Source: Piezodorus guildinii (lineage: Eukaryota > Arthropoda > Insecta > Hemiptera > Pentatomidae). From it: a DNA stretch of 64,000 nucleotides. Below the pieces are notes generated by a model, which was given only the letters and a program-made list of their open reading frames with translations, did not search any database and had not been told where the DNA came from. Made by a program: the position numbers and the translations under genes. Shown piece after piece: positions 12,265 to 25,118 of this stretch (position 1 is its first letter; the number at the start of each line of letters is the position of its first letter). The DNA lies in NCBI GenBank assembly GCA_023052935.1, contig CM041292.1:82966169-83030168 (forward strand), written 5' to 3'.

Positions 12265-14090
12265 TATATGTTCTAGCTAATAATGTTTCCTAGAACGGTG
12301 ACTTCGACGAGGTATGATATATGTACATCTAGAACACTTTCAGCCGTCATTTGAGATTAAATGGCCTCAAATAGTTGGTTCATAGTCAGAAACTTAACCT
12401 AAAAAAGGATTATATTTCAGTCAAAATTTAAAATATTTACTTATACTTCTAAAACTTTGAAACGATATGACGGTATAACGATTTGTCAATTGAAAAAATA
12501 TCATAGCAAGTATGAGAGTCAAAGAAAAGAAATTCTGGAAAGGAAGAAAGATGCCGAGGAAGGCCTATTGTGACCCGGTATAATGGCCGCTTGGAAGACT
12601 GGCTAATTCGGAAAAGCTATCATTTTCCCTGAGCCCGCCCATTCCGGAGCTCCTTGCTTTCTTCCCGGCTATTACTCTCCCAAGTCCCTTGGAAAATCTT
12701 CACAAAAGAAGACCACTTTCCGTCTTCACATGTTTATAAAAGTGAAAATATTACTTGCGTCCATTTTTGAAGGGTGCATCATTCAGACCACTTTTACGCA
12801 AGCGTAACTGACATGATTTCTACGATTCCGATGATGCCTTACCGTAATATTTTCTTGCCTCGCCTAAGATCGTTTTGAAAACATTAATTCCGATTTAAGA
12901 TTTTTTAAAAATAATAGTATCTAGTGAAGCTCATAAGCCAATGAGCAGCAACAAAACGGTGTCGAACCGGTTATTTTTAAGGATAGACTTTCTGTACAGA
13001 AAGTATTATGTATTAAGATTATAATAAAATATTATTAATATTAAAAAAAAAAATTAACACTGATGAAACATTATTTCATGAAGCTCCTTTCTATTTTCTT
13101 CTATAAATTCCTCATCCTTACTGAATTCTTGACTCTTCTTTCTTCAGACCAGTCTGTTAATTACTATTTATCTTCCCCACTGAAGATTCTGTATTTCATT
13201 CTGTACAATCCTCCTCCCCAATATTAAATCTTCTGAGTTCTTCCTCCATCTGCTTAACATAGCCATTTTTCTTTTAATTCCAAATTCTATTAAAAATCTG
13301 ATCAGCTGATGCGGACCATATTTGTATGTTCATAGAATTTTAGTTTTCAGTTTTCTTTAACAACCAGAATTATTAACTTAATGTTATAAATCCCTCTATA
13401 TAAGTCATAGTTAGACAGTCGATTGTACTTTTCTTGTACTCTTTTTGTAGAATAAACCTTTTCAATACTTTTCTGTTTACCTTGGGTAGTTTTTACATTT
13501 TAATTATTTTATCATAATTTTTCTTTTGTAATTTTTATTCTTCCGTATTAATATGTTCCACGGGTATTCACCTACAGCTCATTTTTGTTATGCCTATTTC
13601 GTCCATTTATTATTTAATTTGTTTAATACATTTTCTGTTGTTGAGGTATATAAGTTATCAGTGAATCAGCTTTTTCCAAACATTCGTTATATTAACTCCC
13701 ATTCTGTTTAGTAATTTATAGGTGTCTATGGATGCAGTACAGCCAAGGTGTAAAAATACTCTGAATAACATGATTAAATAACTGGTATACACCTTACGGC
13801 ATCATGAAATGAAATGTTTAGACGTTAAATGTACTATCATATGATAGTATCATACCATCATCATGTATATATATCATAATATTTTCTTAGGACGCCTGAA
13901 TTAATGAAATATCGACAGGTTGATAAGCTACTAGTTATTTCATGTCTCTTTGTAAGCTGTATATTAATAAATGGTTTTCTTGTTAATTGTTCATGAAACA
14001 AGAAGATAATTCGTCATTTGAGTACCGCCAAATTCAATTTTAAATTGGTTTTGATAGAACGATAACCTTAAAACATGTGGATCCTTTAAC
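12265..14090. other. Long stretch without recognised genes
   Basis: AT-rich, with no family recognised. A GC-richer patch at about 12535-12720 (acccggtataatggccgctt) may be an old repeat. Only short frames are open. Confidence 0.45.
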
Positions 14091-14094
14091 ACGT

Positions 14095-14235
14095 GGGTCA
14101 CCTGTCGTGTAGTTGCTAGCATAACAGTCCTTAAGGTCGTAGGATAAAACTCGGAAGAGGGCCTTCGATTTTTTTAAGTAAGTATCAGGTTAAAGATCCT
14201 TAAACTAATTCAACCTGGATAGAGATGGATACACA
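14095..14235 (+). repeat. SINE family C, degraded copy
   Basis: Blocks in family C order: ggtcacctgt, gctagcataacagtcctt, then a ggttaaagatccttaaact to caacctggatag segment. Internal deletions are present. Confidence 0.45.
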
Positions 14236-14239
14236 TCTA

Positions 14240-15220
14240 ATATGGATAGACACTCTATCACAACGGCAAGCTTAAGGTGACTGACAGCCGAATCAGATTA
14301 AGCTGTATAGTCCAGAATATAAATTGAAAATAAGAGAAAAAAACAGAAACAACATCAATAGAGACCATGTTCACGGTTCTAAACCCTTTATTCCAAAATA
14401 CATTGATTGAAAAAGTGAGAGATAAATCCGATCAAAGCGAATCGTTACCTGCTAAATCTAATTATGTTTCAATTTTTCGTGGTCTAGCTGGGAAACAGTC
14501 ATGGAGGACATGGGTATTATCTCAAGAAATCAATCGTACATTCAACTTACTAAAGCATTAAAAATATAAATGTAGCATAGAAGTTACGAGATGATCTAAT
14601 ACCACTATAATCGTTTATTTCACGCCATTAATAATTGAATTGTTAAGATATTCATTAACTTTTATGAGCACGAAGTCGCATAAACTTTCTATAATCTTAT
14701 AGGAAGTCAAGGAACTCTGTAATTAAGAAGGGAATACGTCTGTCTTACAGACGGCTTATTTCAATGTGGAATCGAGTTTAAAAGATGTTCGGAAACTGTA
14801 GGTTTCAGTAGTTTTTGAAAGACCTTTGGTTTTTTAGTATATTTTCAAACCACATGTAAGCATTAAAACAGTTCTAAAAGTGGTTTGGATAGGCATTAAA
14901 GACTCCGGAAACCTTTGAATCTTACGTAATAACTTCTATAATAAAGTTCGATTCAGATAAGAAATGCCAAAGGAGGAACTAGTTTTATCGAGCAAAGGAG
15001 TAACTACGAACTAAAAGGATTTCTATTTCTAACCTATACTTTGGTTGATTTTTATGGTAAAGGAACGTTTTTCAAATAATATTCATAAAACCTATATAAC
15101 GGTTTTGATTCTAAACAACTCATCAATCCACAAATCGAATTCATCAAACAGTGAATTCATTCAAGCTTAAAAATCGGAGTTTACTCCAAATAATAAGATA
15201 ATATTATTAAATCAATAATA
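14240..15220. other. No gene recognised
   Basis: AT-rich. A 64-residue plus-strand frame at 14367 has no domain signature. No repeat family was assigned. Confidence 0.4.
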
Positions 15221-15230
15221 AAAATCTGGT

Positions 15231-16190
15231 GGGTGCAACACAGGACTTTCACTTACCTCCGATATTTATATCAATATAAGAATTTTCAAACAAATTTAGA
15301 AACGAAAATGAATTCTTAAAGAATTATTTACATTAGATTTTAAAAGAAACATGTGTTTTATTAAATAATCTATTATATTATTATCTACATCAATCAGTTT
15401 GTTTTATCGGCTTTTCATCACTCTCCGTTAAATTTTACAATAGTATGTATAAGATAATATTTTTTCTAAAATCTATATTATACCTAATTATAATATAGAT
15501 TTAATAGGTATAATATAGATTTACAATAGTATGTATAAGATAATATTTTTTCTAAAATCTATATTATACCTAGGTATATAATACATGTATATTACTGTTT
15601 TAAGTTAAAAAACAAGAAAATGCATTACAAAAATATTTTTTCAGTTATCTCCTTTAGTTGGTTATCGAATTCGTTCGTCTTATATTTCTACCCATTTTTT
15701 AGATTTGTTAATCAGATGATATGGTTAGATTCATAAAAACTACAAACTTAAAGGAAGTTTAGAGGAAGAAATTTTGGCATTTGAGCCCTGTCATTTAAAT
15801 CAGAATGAAATCTACATGATATTAAAGCTCGTCCAATTTTACATCGATATAGCGAGTTTAATCAAAATCGTTAGAGCCGTTTTTGAGAAAATCGTAAATA
15901 GGTGCAAAATGCATGGTATTAAGTGGTTATTCTGGTTAGCTGATTTTGATGAAAAAGTTTTTGTAACATCTTTGGCGTATAGTTGTCTTAAATATGAAAT
16001 TTCAGTTTCGTAGGACTTTTCGTTATTGCACTGGACTTACCACACACACACAGACTTACAGACCTTTTTGCGGGACTTGGTCATTTGGACTAAAACGTGC
16101 ATTTCCGTTGAAAACTGGAATTCGAAAATTTTCACGATCGCAATACTTTCCCTTACTATATGTTCCATATATAGGTAAGTGAAAGCAAAA
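15231..16190 (-). repeat. Family A element, copy 4 (near full length)
   Basis: Complete in both ends: aaaatctggtgggtgcaaca, then actttcacttacctcc at the start, and atataggtaagtgaaagc at the end. It contains a local 60-bp tandem duplication at about 15450-15570 (tttctaaaatctatattata, twice). Overlapping open frames at 15774-16182 arise because the element's internal sequence is conserved and has few stops. No transposase motif is visible in them. Confidence 0.7.
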
Positions 16191-16263
16191 ATATGATAAG
16201 CCAGATATTTGAAGAACTTAAATGAAAGCTAAAAATTCATTAATTCGCGTGGTGCACGCGACA

Positions 16264-16661
16264 TTTGAGAATTTGATTTCTAAAAGGTACTTAAGGACAT
16301 TTTTTACGAAATATATATTTTTACATGTTTGTATCCTCATCATTTAGTTTAATCTAAATCTTCTATTTGATTTTACCTAATGAACACTCAAATTCTTCAA
16401 AAACGAGATTTATAAATACAATTAATATCTAAAGGCACTAATTACGTATTTAATCTCGTTCCAAATCATACTACAACATTTCATTCCATAACTTTAATAT
16501 GTTTTTATTACACGCAGTAATATAGTAATAAAAACACTTCAAGATTTTAACGCGAAAATAGTCATATTAGCTGGTTTAATAATATCATATTAAGGGATAT
16601 TTGCGCTTCCTGTAATATTTCCTAGAATGGATAGAGTACCTTTTGGAAATTAACGTCTCAT
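16264..16661 (+). mobile_element. Family B MITE, copy 1
   Basis: About 400-bp element. Its right end, ggaaattaacgtctca, is the inverted complement of the family's GAGACGTTGATTTCC left end (here degraded to gagaatttgatttc). The interior matches copies at 21574-21962 and 31595-31955 (tcctatttgattttatctaatgaac; gcgcttcctgtaa). There is no coding sequence. Confidence 0.65.
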
Positions 16662-16664
16662 TTT

Positions 16665-17640
16665 ACATATTAATAGAGGGCCCAAATACTATTATATCAT
16701 TTAACAAATTAATTAGAATAGGATCTCAACTACCTGAAGAATGGAATTACTCAACGACATTCGGAGCAGGTGGCAAGGTACAAATACAAAGCATGATATT
16801 GAGAATCGCCATCTGCAGCACGACAACTTTATATAGGGGACAAAAGATGAGAGGTGGAAGATGTAGCAGGACATGGTCTACTTATAATGCACTTCTAAGG
16901 TCGTGCATCAGCCTGCTGGAAAGGATAAGGATGGTCGTATTTCTGCTCTGGCATAATACAATAACTTCTCTCGAGTAATCAACATGTTGCAGTAATATGT
17001 TATACGCTGAGATTATTAACATATCTGTTTTATAGCTTGTGTATTCATTCAACTTCGCAAGGCGTGAATTTTACAGTCATATATTATTATCTTATCCATT
17101 AATGCAAAGATCTTTGACAAAAACTAAATGTATCATACAATCAACTTGCTCACTTTTTCTTTTCTATTTATAGTATAAAATATAAATAAAACAAGATAGT
17201 ACTGTTGAGTCCTTTTAAGTGAAACACTCAGTTTATCTATCTTCTTTTATTTATTTTTATTTCCTGAAAAGTTATAACTTATAATTTCCATTAGAAATTA
17301 TTATTATTTGTAATAACAATTCAATAAGTTTAATTACATTAATGAAATTATTAACATTCTTCCATCTAAGGTTAACTCGTCAATCTAGAGGTTTTGGCAG
17401 GATATCAAATATTCTACTATCTTTGGTGTATATTTACCTATATTAAATTCAAAATTAAAGAAAGTAAAGTATTTTTTATGAATACAGTCCGGAAACGTAA
17501 GTAGTGCCACAAGTAGTTCCGGAATCAGATGAGCTGATATTACAACTGAATTGAGACGTTGATTTACAAAAAGTACTATATCCACTTTAGACAATTTTAC
17601 AGGAAACGCAAAAACTTGTCATTTATTTATTACTGGACCA
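16665..17640. other. No gene recognised; fragment of a family B end
   Basis: A 111-residue frame at 16643-16978 starts inside the MITE and has no domain signature. A gaattgagacgttgattta segment at about 17548-17567 is an isolated family B terminus. Confidence 0.4.
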
Positions 17641-17654
17641 ATTTAATGGATTCT

Positions 17655-18118
17655 TTTTTTAATAATTTTTTTTTTTTATTTAAAAGAAATTTACAACTGT
17701 ATTACAATAAAATACAATAAGTAAATGTGCTAATAAATCAAGTGGGCGTGATACAGGCATGTGAAGAAACTACCCAGTGGTAGCACTTCAAAGTTTATTC
17801 AGCTAAGGAGCTCTCGAGGCCATCGTCTTTTCAGCCGCCTAGGAAGATGATCAGGAATAGGAGATGAGAGTTTGCGGACGAGTGGGTTGGAGTGGACGGG
17901 TAATTTGGAATAAAAGGAGGAATATCTACTTCGGGCTAGATTTGCGACTAATGGGATATTTAGGTCTTTATGAATTATTTTATTGGTGACAAAGTAAGGG
18001 GCGTTTAGGATCTTTCGGAGGATTTTGGATTGCAAGGATTGAATGCGGGAAGAATTGGATGGTTTGGTGGATCCCCATAACTCAATCCCATATGTCCAAA
18101 TAGGCTTAATGATGGTTT
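17655..18118 (-). mobile_element. Short Jockey-type LINE tail
   Basis: 5'-truncated minus-strand copy of an element related to the one at 10.0-11.6 kb. It has an A-rich tail at 17655-17685. Target duplications were not resolved. The flanking sequence is AT-rich on both sides. Confidence 0.75.
17799..18117 (-). pseudogene. Jockey LINE ORF2 C-terminal remnant
   Basis: Open to a stop at 17799. Motifs: IKPIWTYGIELWG, SRIQSLQSKILRKILNAPYF and the basic LPRRLKRRWPREL terminus. These correspond to the last ~105 residues of the 10-kb Jockey frame, with many substitutions between the two, so they represent different subfamilies. The RT catalytic core is missing. Confidence 0.8.
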
Positions 18119-18210
18119 ATTAAAATCTAAAGTTAATTTTTACTGTTTTACCAACTTATTTTTCCAAACTATTGCACTTTTCCCAGGACTTTTAATAGTA
18201 TCATCTGGAT

Positions 18211-18290
18211 ATAGTACTTTTTTGAATGAAACGTGGATATAGTACTTTTTGGAATGAAACGTGGACATAGTACTTTTTGGAAAAAATTAC
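18211..18290. repeat. 28-bp tandem repeat, about 3 copies
   Basis: The unit atagtactttttggaatgaa plus acgtggat repeats at 18211, 18239 and 18267 with small changes. It is followed by A-rich sequence. Confidence 0.75.
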
Positions 18291-19190
18291 TTTTTGAAAA
18301 AAAATTACAAAAAAATCAATCGTGCTTTCGTGTCTCGAAAATACATTTACCATAAAAAAAAATTAACTTGACATTTTTCCTAAACTGAGCATTTTTTATT
18401 TATTGATTGTTGAAACGTTCGTCTACTCACGCCTTTAAGTATTTGTTCAGGGAAATACAAAGTTCGTTGGCTGATCAATAAGCAATAATGGAGAATACAA
18501 TCTGATTTAACGGAGGTTGGTATTCTCCAAAAATGAGAGTTCTTTCCAAATATATTTCCTATTTAGTTTATTACAAACTCCCTTATTTCTCCTCCCCACA
18601 ATTTATGACTCATTTAAATCTGAATATAACCAATTAAAATCAAATCAAACAATAAATACAATTTCTAATAATGTAAATCTATGAGCTAGAACATTAGGAC
18701 TCAAAACAAACCTTATTTTGCTGGATCGGTAGGAAATATTTCTACTTTTCCTTCAAGTTATGAAACTGAAGTAATTCTCAAATGAAAGATTTGCCAGAGG
18801 CAGTGAGCCGTAATACTGACCCCGATTTAACTGGATTCGACAATTTCACCAGCGCAGGTTTAACTGTTTTAACGTTACACCTTGATTTCAGGATCTTTGT
18901 CATGGCTAGTTTGTTTGCATTAGCAGCTTTCTCTGGGTTAAGACAGAACAAAGCTTGTTCACTGGAGGGCTAATACGTGTTTAAGAAATTTCACTTGCGT
19001 CTGATGTTGGTAAACTACTCCTATGGTAAGAATAGACATCTCCTGAGGGTATCTGGTTGTTTACCAATCACTATCTACCTTTTTATCAATATTCAATGAT
19101 GTTATTTACTACTATAGAAGATAAGCAGAATATCGAGAAAGAAAAGGTTTTTTTTTTCGTTTGACCTTCTAAGGACCACAGTGTTTGTGT

Positions 19191-19442
19191 TTACATCTGT
19201 TGTCTTCCACTTCTGGCTTGTTCGGTGGTTGCTTTCCTTCCGATACCTCTAGCTTTCCCGTTGGCCCAGCATTCTATAATTTTTCTGTTAAACTCTACCT
19301 TACGTTCCTCGGACCATTTCTCGAACCATTCTAGCCTCTGTAATGGCCTAGAGGAAAGGTCTTGTTTGAATGGTAAGGCGGTAGCGACTTCTGTCATTGA
19401 TAGTATCTTGTTCAATATCAAGTTCTGAAAGATCCCTCTCAA
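19191..19442 (-). other. Unassigned 83-residue open frame
   Basis: The minus-strand frame has a charged, helix-like composition (LQRLEWFEKWSEERKVEF; CWANGKARGIGRKATTE) that looks more protein-like than its surroundings. It has no recognised domain, and no splice sites were identified. It could be a transposon fragment or chance. Confidence 0.25.
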
Positions 19443-19505
19443 TTTTTATGATCCACTGGGATCCGGTGACTAATTTCCCTTGTTGGCTACTCTAAAGATC
19501 TTATG

Positions 19506-19770
19506 TTGAGGATGTATAGTCGACTGTAGAAACTATTATAGGTGGAATAATCAGGAGTCAGTCATTTTCTAAATATTTTAATTTTGCCGACGTTTCGGCT
19601 CAAGTTTGTGTGCCATGTCCAAGCATAAATTGGCCAAACTGGATAACCATGTCTAGTTTATGCTTAGATATGGTTCAGTAATGCCATGATGATGGTTCAC
19701 AAGCTTGAGCCGAAACGTCGGCAAAATTAAAATATTTAGAAAAAGACTGACCCTGATTAATCCACCTATT
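19506..19770 (+). mobile_element. Foldback element with hammerhead-like motif, copy F1
   Basis: The 265-bp element is bracketed by aagatcttatg at 19495-19505 and again at 19771-19781 (11-bp duplication). A 32-bp leader is followed by inverted arms at 19538-19605 and 19703-19769 (arm core ttttgccgacgtttcggctc). Near the right arm lies a hammerhead-like core: CATGATGA at 19685-19692 (one base off CTGATGA), a GGTTC/GAGCC stem, then GAAACG at 19712-19717. A sister copy is at 23778-23971. Confidence 0.7.
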
Positions 19771-19985
19771 AAGATCTTATGGGAAAGCCAATGATGGTGC
19801 ATTCTGTACAGATGACCACAAAAAGCCAAACGTCTCCTGATGGTATCTGTAAAGTTTTCCAGGTGCTGGTAGTGTTCACAATTTGGTTTATAAAATCGCC
19901 TTCCATCTCGTAAGATTCTTGGTCCCACATTTATAGGTTTTATTTAATTAACTCGGGATAATTTTCTTGAACAATTTGATTTATC

Positions 19986-20202
19986 ATTGTGGGTGTAATT
20001 AGTTGACCGCTGAGAATTACTGGAAGGAATTAGTCCGGGTGGCGGTCATTAAATGAGATGATTCTGAGTTTCCATTCTCCCACCATGCGCCCTGATGATG
20101 ACCCACAAAGGGGGTCGAAACGTTGGCAAACAATAAATAGTTGAAACTATTTAGTTGTTTCATTTAATGACCGCCACTCGGACTAATTCCTTCCAGTAAT
20201 CG
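19986..20202 (+). mobile_element. Foldback element with hammerhead-like motif, copy F2
   Basis: Flanked by gatttatc at 19978-19985 and 20203-20210. The leader is about 30 bp. The arms, 20016-20056 and 20160-20200, are 41 bp and nearly perfect (start attactggaaggaattagtc). Between the arms lies an exact CTGATGA at 20092-20098, a GACCC/GGGTC stem and GAAACG at 20117-20122. The sequence differs from F1 but the architecture is the same. Confidence 0.7.
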
Positions 20203-20954
20203 GATTTATCGTTCACACAGCCTGGTCTGCTAGTTTCTCCTCAAATAGAGTCCGTTTTGCTGGAAACGGAGGAAAGTATGCATATTGTTATTTCCGTGAA
20301 CTTTTATAAGCTGGCTGTTTTTTGAGAATTACACAAAAAATCACTCTACAATAAACCTGGGAACTCGATGTTACTATCAGCCGTTTCGTTTCCAAATAAC
20401 AGACGATAAGAGGCATTAAACCCCCATAACTCGGTGACTTATAAAGATGGACACAAATTTAGTTGGGAAAGTTTATTTGGAATCAGTACCCTAATATTTT
20501 TTTTTAAATCATAAAAATGCTTTTAAGGAGAAGTTAATTCCTGGTGTAGGCAATACAATTAAGTATAAACTTATTTTATTTGTGGCAACGATTCGGCATA
20601 TATTTTAGGCCTTCTTTAAGGCTATAAAACAAGAGAAACGACCAGTTTAAGAGAACATTATATAAAGAGAAACAATAATAATAAAATAAAGATATAATTA
20701 AAAAATAGTAAATAAATATTTTAGACCCAATGAAGAGAAATTATAAATACTAAGTAATAGAAGAGAAAATTGTAAAGATGATAAGTAAAATAAATTATAC
20801 TAATAAGAAATGCTTTTGGTTAATTGGGTTATTTATTTTAGTAATGAACCAAGAAAAATAAATCTTAACCTCCTTGTCTCGAAACCTCGAAAACTAGAGA
20901 TAATAGAAACTAAAAGCCAGTCTGTCTGATGTCTGCGGAATATTGTCAACTTAT

Positions 20955-22126
20955 TACTTTCACTTACCTATGTATGAAATATATAGTAAGAGAAATTATT
21001 GCGATCCTGAATACTTTCGGATGGGAGTTTTCAACGGAAAAAGACATGTGTGATAAGTCTACCTCGAACACAATGTTATATAAATATCAAATTTCATATT
21101 TTAGAAGCGTATATGCCTGAGATATTACAGCAACTTTTTCATCACAATCGGCAAACTGGAAGAGCTGCTTTATACAATGCATTTCGTCCCTTTTTACATT
21201 TTCCCCAAAAAATAGCTCTACCAATTTCGATTAAACCCAATTGAAACGAATTAAAAATCGATCAAACGTAAAATTGAATGGGCTTTAATCTCAGGTAGGG
21301 TTCATTTTGATTGAAATAGTCTGACAGGGCTTAAATGCCATTTTTTTCTCTTTCTCTAAAAAATTAACCATACCATAGTAGAGTAAATATACAAGATGAA
21401 ATACATAATGAAGAAATCAACAAAATATTTTTTGGCAATTTTTCCCGTATTTAAGAATAGTAATTTAGATATATAACTTACTGTTGGAAAGCTTAAGATT
21501 TTATAAAAACAATTTATCTTACATACAAAGTAGTGAAAGGTAATGTAAAGTGACGAGTAGGGCACAAACTTAACTGAGACGTTGATTTCCAAAACCTAAT
21601 GCCATTTTTTACGAAATCGATATTTTGACATATTTGTACTCTCATACTTTAGATTTATCTAAATCTCCTATTTGATTTTATCTAATGAACTTTCAAGTAT
21701 TTTGAAAACGAGATTTAGAAAAACTGTTATTTTCTAAAAGTACTAATTACACATTTAGTTTCGATCCAAATCATACTAAAACATTTCATTCCTTAACTTC
21801 AGTATATTGTTATTAATATAGTAAAAACAAAAATTCTAGATTTTAATGCGATAATAGTCAAATAAGTTGGTTTAATAATATAGTAATGAGAGAGTTTGGC
21901 GCTTCCTGTAAAATGTTTAAGAATGGATATAGCAATGGATATACTGGAAATCAACGTCTAAATTGAGCATAACAATTTTATATCGTTATATTACTTAATC
22001 TGAAACAAATTTTTCCAACGAAACTAAACATAAATCTTCAAACGCATTCCAATTCTAACTTCCTTTAATAGTTCTTAAATTGATCTTAACAACCGAGGTA
22101 AGTGAAAGTCACGTGTAGCCAAGACT
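20955..22126 (+). repeat. Family A element, copy 5, carrying a nested MITE
   Basis: The left end, tactttcacttacctatg, and the right end, gaggtaagtgaaagtcacgtg, are both present. The copy is interrupted by a family B MITE at 21574-21962. Without the insert it has the usual family A length. Confidence 0.7.
21574..21962 (+). mobile_element. Family B MITE, copy 2 (nested)
   Basis: Terminal inverted repeats GAGACGTTGATTTCC at 21576 and GGAAATCAACGTCTA ending at 21960. The length is about 390 bp with no coding capacity. It is inserted in family A copy 5, so family B was active after that family A insertion. Confidence 0.75.
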
Positions 22127-22289
22127 ATTACTTTCGATCTATAGCTATTATGAAATAATATTTTATTATGTAATTATTAACAGCGCATTTTATGTATTGC
22201 TAATGGATCTGAGATACCTGATTTCTCAATAAAGCGTTAATAAATGGAACATTGCAAGAAGAACCGTGTTAATAAATCAATGGTGTGAA

Positions 22290-22540
22290 GCAAGGTGGAC
22301 AGTGTCCCCGTGGGCAGGCTGTGGGTGAGAGTATTTATAGCGGTAGTGGAGCCCGACACCCACGGCAGGCAATCAGCTGCTTGGTCCCCTTTGTCCGGGT
22401 GTACTGCAAGGCGAGGGGTTAATCACCTTCCTATATGTATTATCTCCCAACAATTACAGGATACTTTCTTTGTCTTAGCATCACAAATGGCTCGAGTGGA
22501 TGTTATGGTCTGTTTGTTGGGGCTTTGAAAGCACCTCCTT
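22290..22540. other. GC-richer unassigned block
   Basis: Clearly richer in G and C than its flanks, with an internal inverted match (ccgtgggcaggctgtgggtg against cacccacggcagg). A 77-residue plus frame is open. It may be an old repeat or an exon, but no domain or splice signal convinces. Confidence 0.3.
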
Positions 22541-22719
22541 CAAAAGAATTTCTAATATTAACCAATAAACTACTTAATACATTGTTATCAACATTGAATA
22601 AAATATTTTAATTAATTCCCACTTTTTTATTTATTATTTTCAATAATGAAGCTTTGTAATCGACCAAAAAAAAAAAAAAAAAATATCCTCCACCTCAAAA
22701 TTTGTGAGCTAAACAACGA

Positions 22720-23250
22720 ATAAAAAAAATCCGTCTGCCCGCCATCCACCGTACGCGGCATTTCTCCGAAACTACTGGACCAATATATTTATTGATTCGC
22801 CACAAAAATACTAGCCCAATGATCCGATGATGATAGCCGAACTAAACGATGATCCTAACACCTAGAAATGGTGGCGGATTAAAAGTGATTTACCATAATG
22901 CAGTAACTCAGTCATTTTCGAAGATGGCGAAAAAAATTATTAATATTTTTTTTTTACCAAAAAATCGCGAATAATTATAAATAGGAGAAAAAAGAAAAGA
23001 AAAAAAATTAAACTATACCCATGAATCCGCCCGTACGTTATTCTTGAAGATTGAGAAAAATATGTATAGATAGGGTTTAGAATCAGTAAAGCAGGAAAAA
23101 AAAAAAAAATTGAAATTTTGCCTACATATACTTTTGTAACTGTAACGTTATTTTCGAAGATCAAGGAAAATGAATTATTGTTTTTCAGCAAAAAAACAAA
23201 ACAAAACAGAACAAAAACACCGAATTGTAAAAAAGAGAAAAAATATTTTT
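22720..23250. repeat. Unassigned A-rich repeat-like block
   Basis: Two similar sub-blocks contain 'ttttcgaagat' followed by poly-A stretches (about 22915-22960 and 23150-23200), together with a tccgtctgcccgccatccac segment. This suggests an old duplicated repeat. No coding potential. Confidence 0.35.
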
Positions 23251-23653
23251 TTTGCTCTTATTGATGTTTCATAGAGCATTAAATTTCCTACAAAATGTAA
23301 AAAGAATCATTGAAATCATTGACATAGCGTTTGGAAATTAGAAGCGCTGAAATACCATTTTTCTTTAAATTATTTATTGCTTTTCATATTAGTTAATTGC
23401 CTATTAACAGCTATATAATAGATTTTTTTAAGTACGTAATTAGCAAAGTTATAATCGTAAAGGCGTCTCACATGTGTGAATTGACCATATCGGAAGAGTA
23501 GGTAATCGCTTGTGTCCCTTCAACCCTTGGGAAAGTTGTCTAGACACCGAAAATGGTAGACTATAGAGGATAGATCAGAGAAATATGGGGGACGTGTGGT
23601 AGGGGTGGAAGTATTAAATACTTATTTTCTCTAGAATAAACCTCAATTGAAAA

Positions 23654-23656
<3 letters not shown>

Positions 23657-23714
<58 letters not shown>
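23657..23714. repeat. (AT)n microsatellite
   Basis: About 29 uninterrupted AT dinucleotides. Confidence 0.95.
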
Positions 23715-23718
<4 letters not shown>

Positions 23719-23777
23719 CCGCTTGAGTGTATCTGCATGTAGCGTACCGATTACAGTCATTCACATTTTAACTGAAT

Positions 23778-23971
23778 TATATTGAGGATGTATAGTCGAC
23801 TGTAGAAACTATTATAGGTGGAAATAATCGGTCAGTCTTTGAACTGCTCAAACTGAGTTTATGCTTGGACATGGCTCAGTAATGCCCTGATTATGGCTCA
23901 CAAGCTTGAGCCGAAACGTTAGCAAAATTAAAATATTTAAAAAGACTGACTCCCGATTATTTCCATCTTTA
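23778..23971 (+). mobile_element. Foldback element with hammerhead-like motif, copy F3
   Basis: Sister of F1 with the same leader (ttgaggatgtatagtcgact). It has a 13-bp duplication, attttaactgaat, at 23765-23777 and 23972-23984. The left arm is largely deleted. The core is CTGATTA at 23886-23892 (one base off), with a GGCTC/GAGCC stem and GAAACG at 23913-23918. F1 and F3 together predict a parental CTGATGA. Confidence 0.7.
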
Positions 23972-24269
23972 ATTTTAACTGAATGTTATACTTATGGAAG
24001 TGAACGAATAAAACATCTTTCTGAAAATGAACTCGAAGGATCACTCCAGATTGAAGACCAAATCAGTAACTCAATGGTGTTTCTAAATTCAACGAACATT
24101 TTGAAACAAAATAAAATAATGACCCTTATGGTTGAAATGCCCTTATAAAAATAAATATTTTTTTTTTTTACATTTAATAATCGACAAAGAATTATCATTA
24201 TTGAAGAAATTTTGAATAAGACTAAAATAAATGAAAAAACTATAGGAGAGGGAAAATAATAATAATATC

Positions 24270-24305
24270 GAATCCTGATGAGGCGAACACCTAGAAACGT
24301 TGGTG
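24270..24305 (+). other. Hammerhead-like motif, weak
   Basis: cctgatgaggcgaacaccta, then gaaacgttgg: an exact CTGATGA at 24275-24281 and GAAACG at 24294-24299, but the intervening stem is poor. No flanking arms were confirmed. Confidence 0.4.
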
Positions 24306-24756
24306 CTTAGATATATAAAAAATAAGTAAAGAAGAGAATTTTCTATTAGTTACTTTTTTTTTGTAATAATACTGTGCAATACTAATACCTTCTGCATACA
24401 ACGATAATTTCTTTCTCGGTATTCCATTGAAGCCTATCATCATCACTTAGTGCTTCAATACTTCGCGAATGAATCACAGAAGGAGGAGTCAGCGTTTTGA
24501 CGAACGCTCTGAGTCAGAGTTTTCTCCGCAACTGGTTTCTTTCACCAGATTCTTGAATCACCGAGGAGCCTAATATTTTGAAAACAGCTTTTAATGAAGC
24601 ATTTTATTTCAAGATCGTAGCGCTTGAGACAATACTTAAAAAGTTACGTTGTCATTAAAGTTGTTTCCCATTCACTTTTTAGTGATTTTATTATTTACTA
24701 TTTATTTTTTATAGACATTAAATAGTTGGTCATTACTTTAGTGAAAAGAACCTACA

Positions 24757-24955
24757 CCACTACAACCCATGAAGGGTCTTGGGCTCAGTACATATAGAGA
24801 TTCGTACTGTTTCTAGGCCAATGGCTATGCAATGAGGTGATTAGGCCTTGACCACGCTCAGCCGCCAGGTTTTCTCCCAATTTTTTTGGGTAACCACTTT
24901 ATAGAGGCTGGGTCTGCCCCAGGAGGATCTCCATACCCTAGGGTCGGTTTTATTG
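24757..24955 (-). repeat. SINE family D, copy 2 (partial)
   Basis: Reverse complement of the body of the 11948-12263 copy (acagtacgaatctctatatg; aaacctggcggctgagcgtg). The tRNA-like head is absent. Confidence 0.65.
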
Positions 24956-25118
24956 TTAACGATGGTTTGTTGGTTAAATAGAAAGTTCATTATTAATAAT
25001 AAGCTTGATATTGTTTTATGGTTAAAAATTGATTTGTGTTATTATTTTTATTATTTATGACCTGAGGTCTAGTACCTCGCGTTTTAAATTGTGAAGGTAG
25101 CAACTATTTTAGAAGTTA

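Noticed and set aside
15774..16182. Overlapping plus-strand frames that look protein-like
   Set aside because: They lie inside a family A repeat. The same region in other copies is interrupted or frameshifted at different places, so there is no evidence of selection for a protein.
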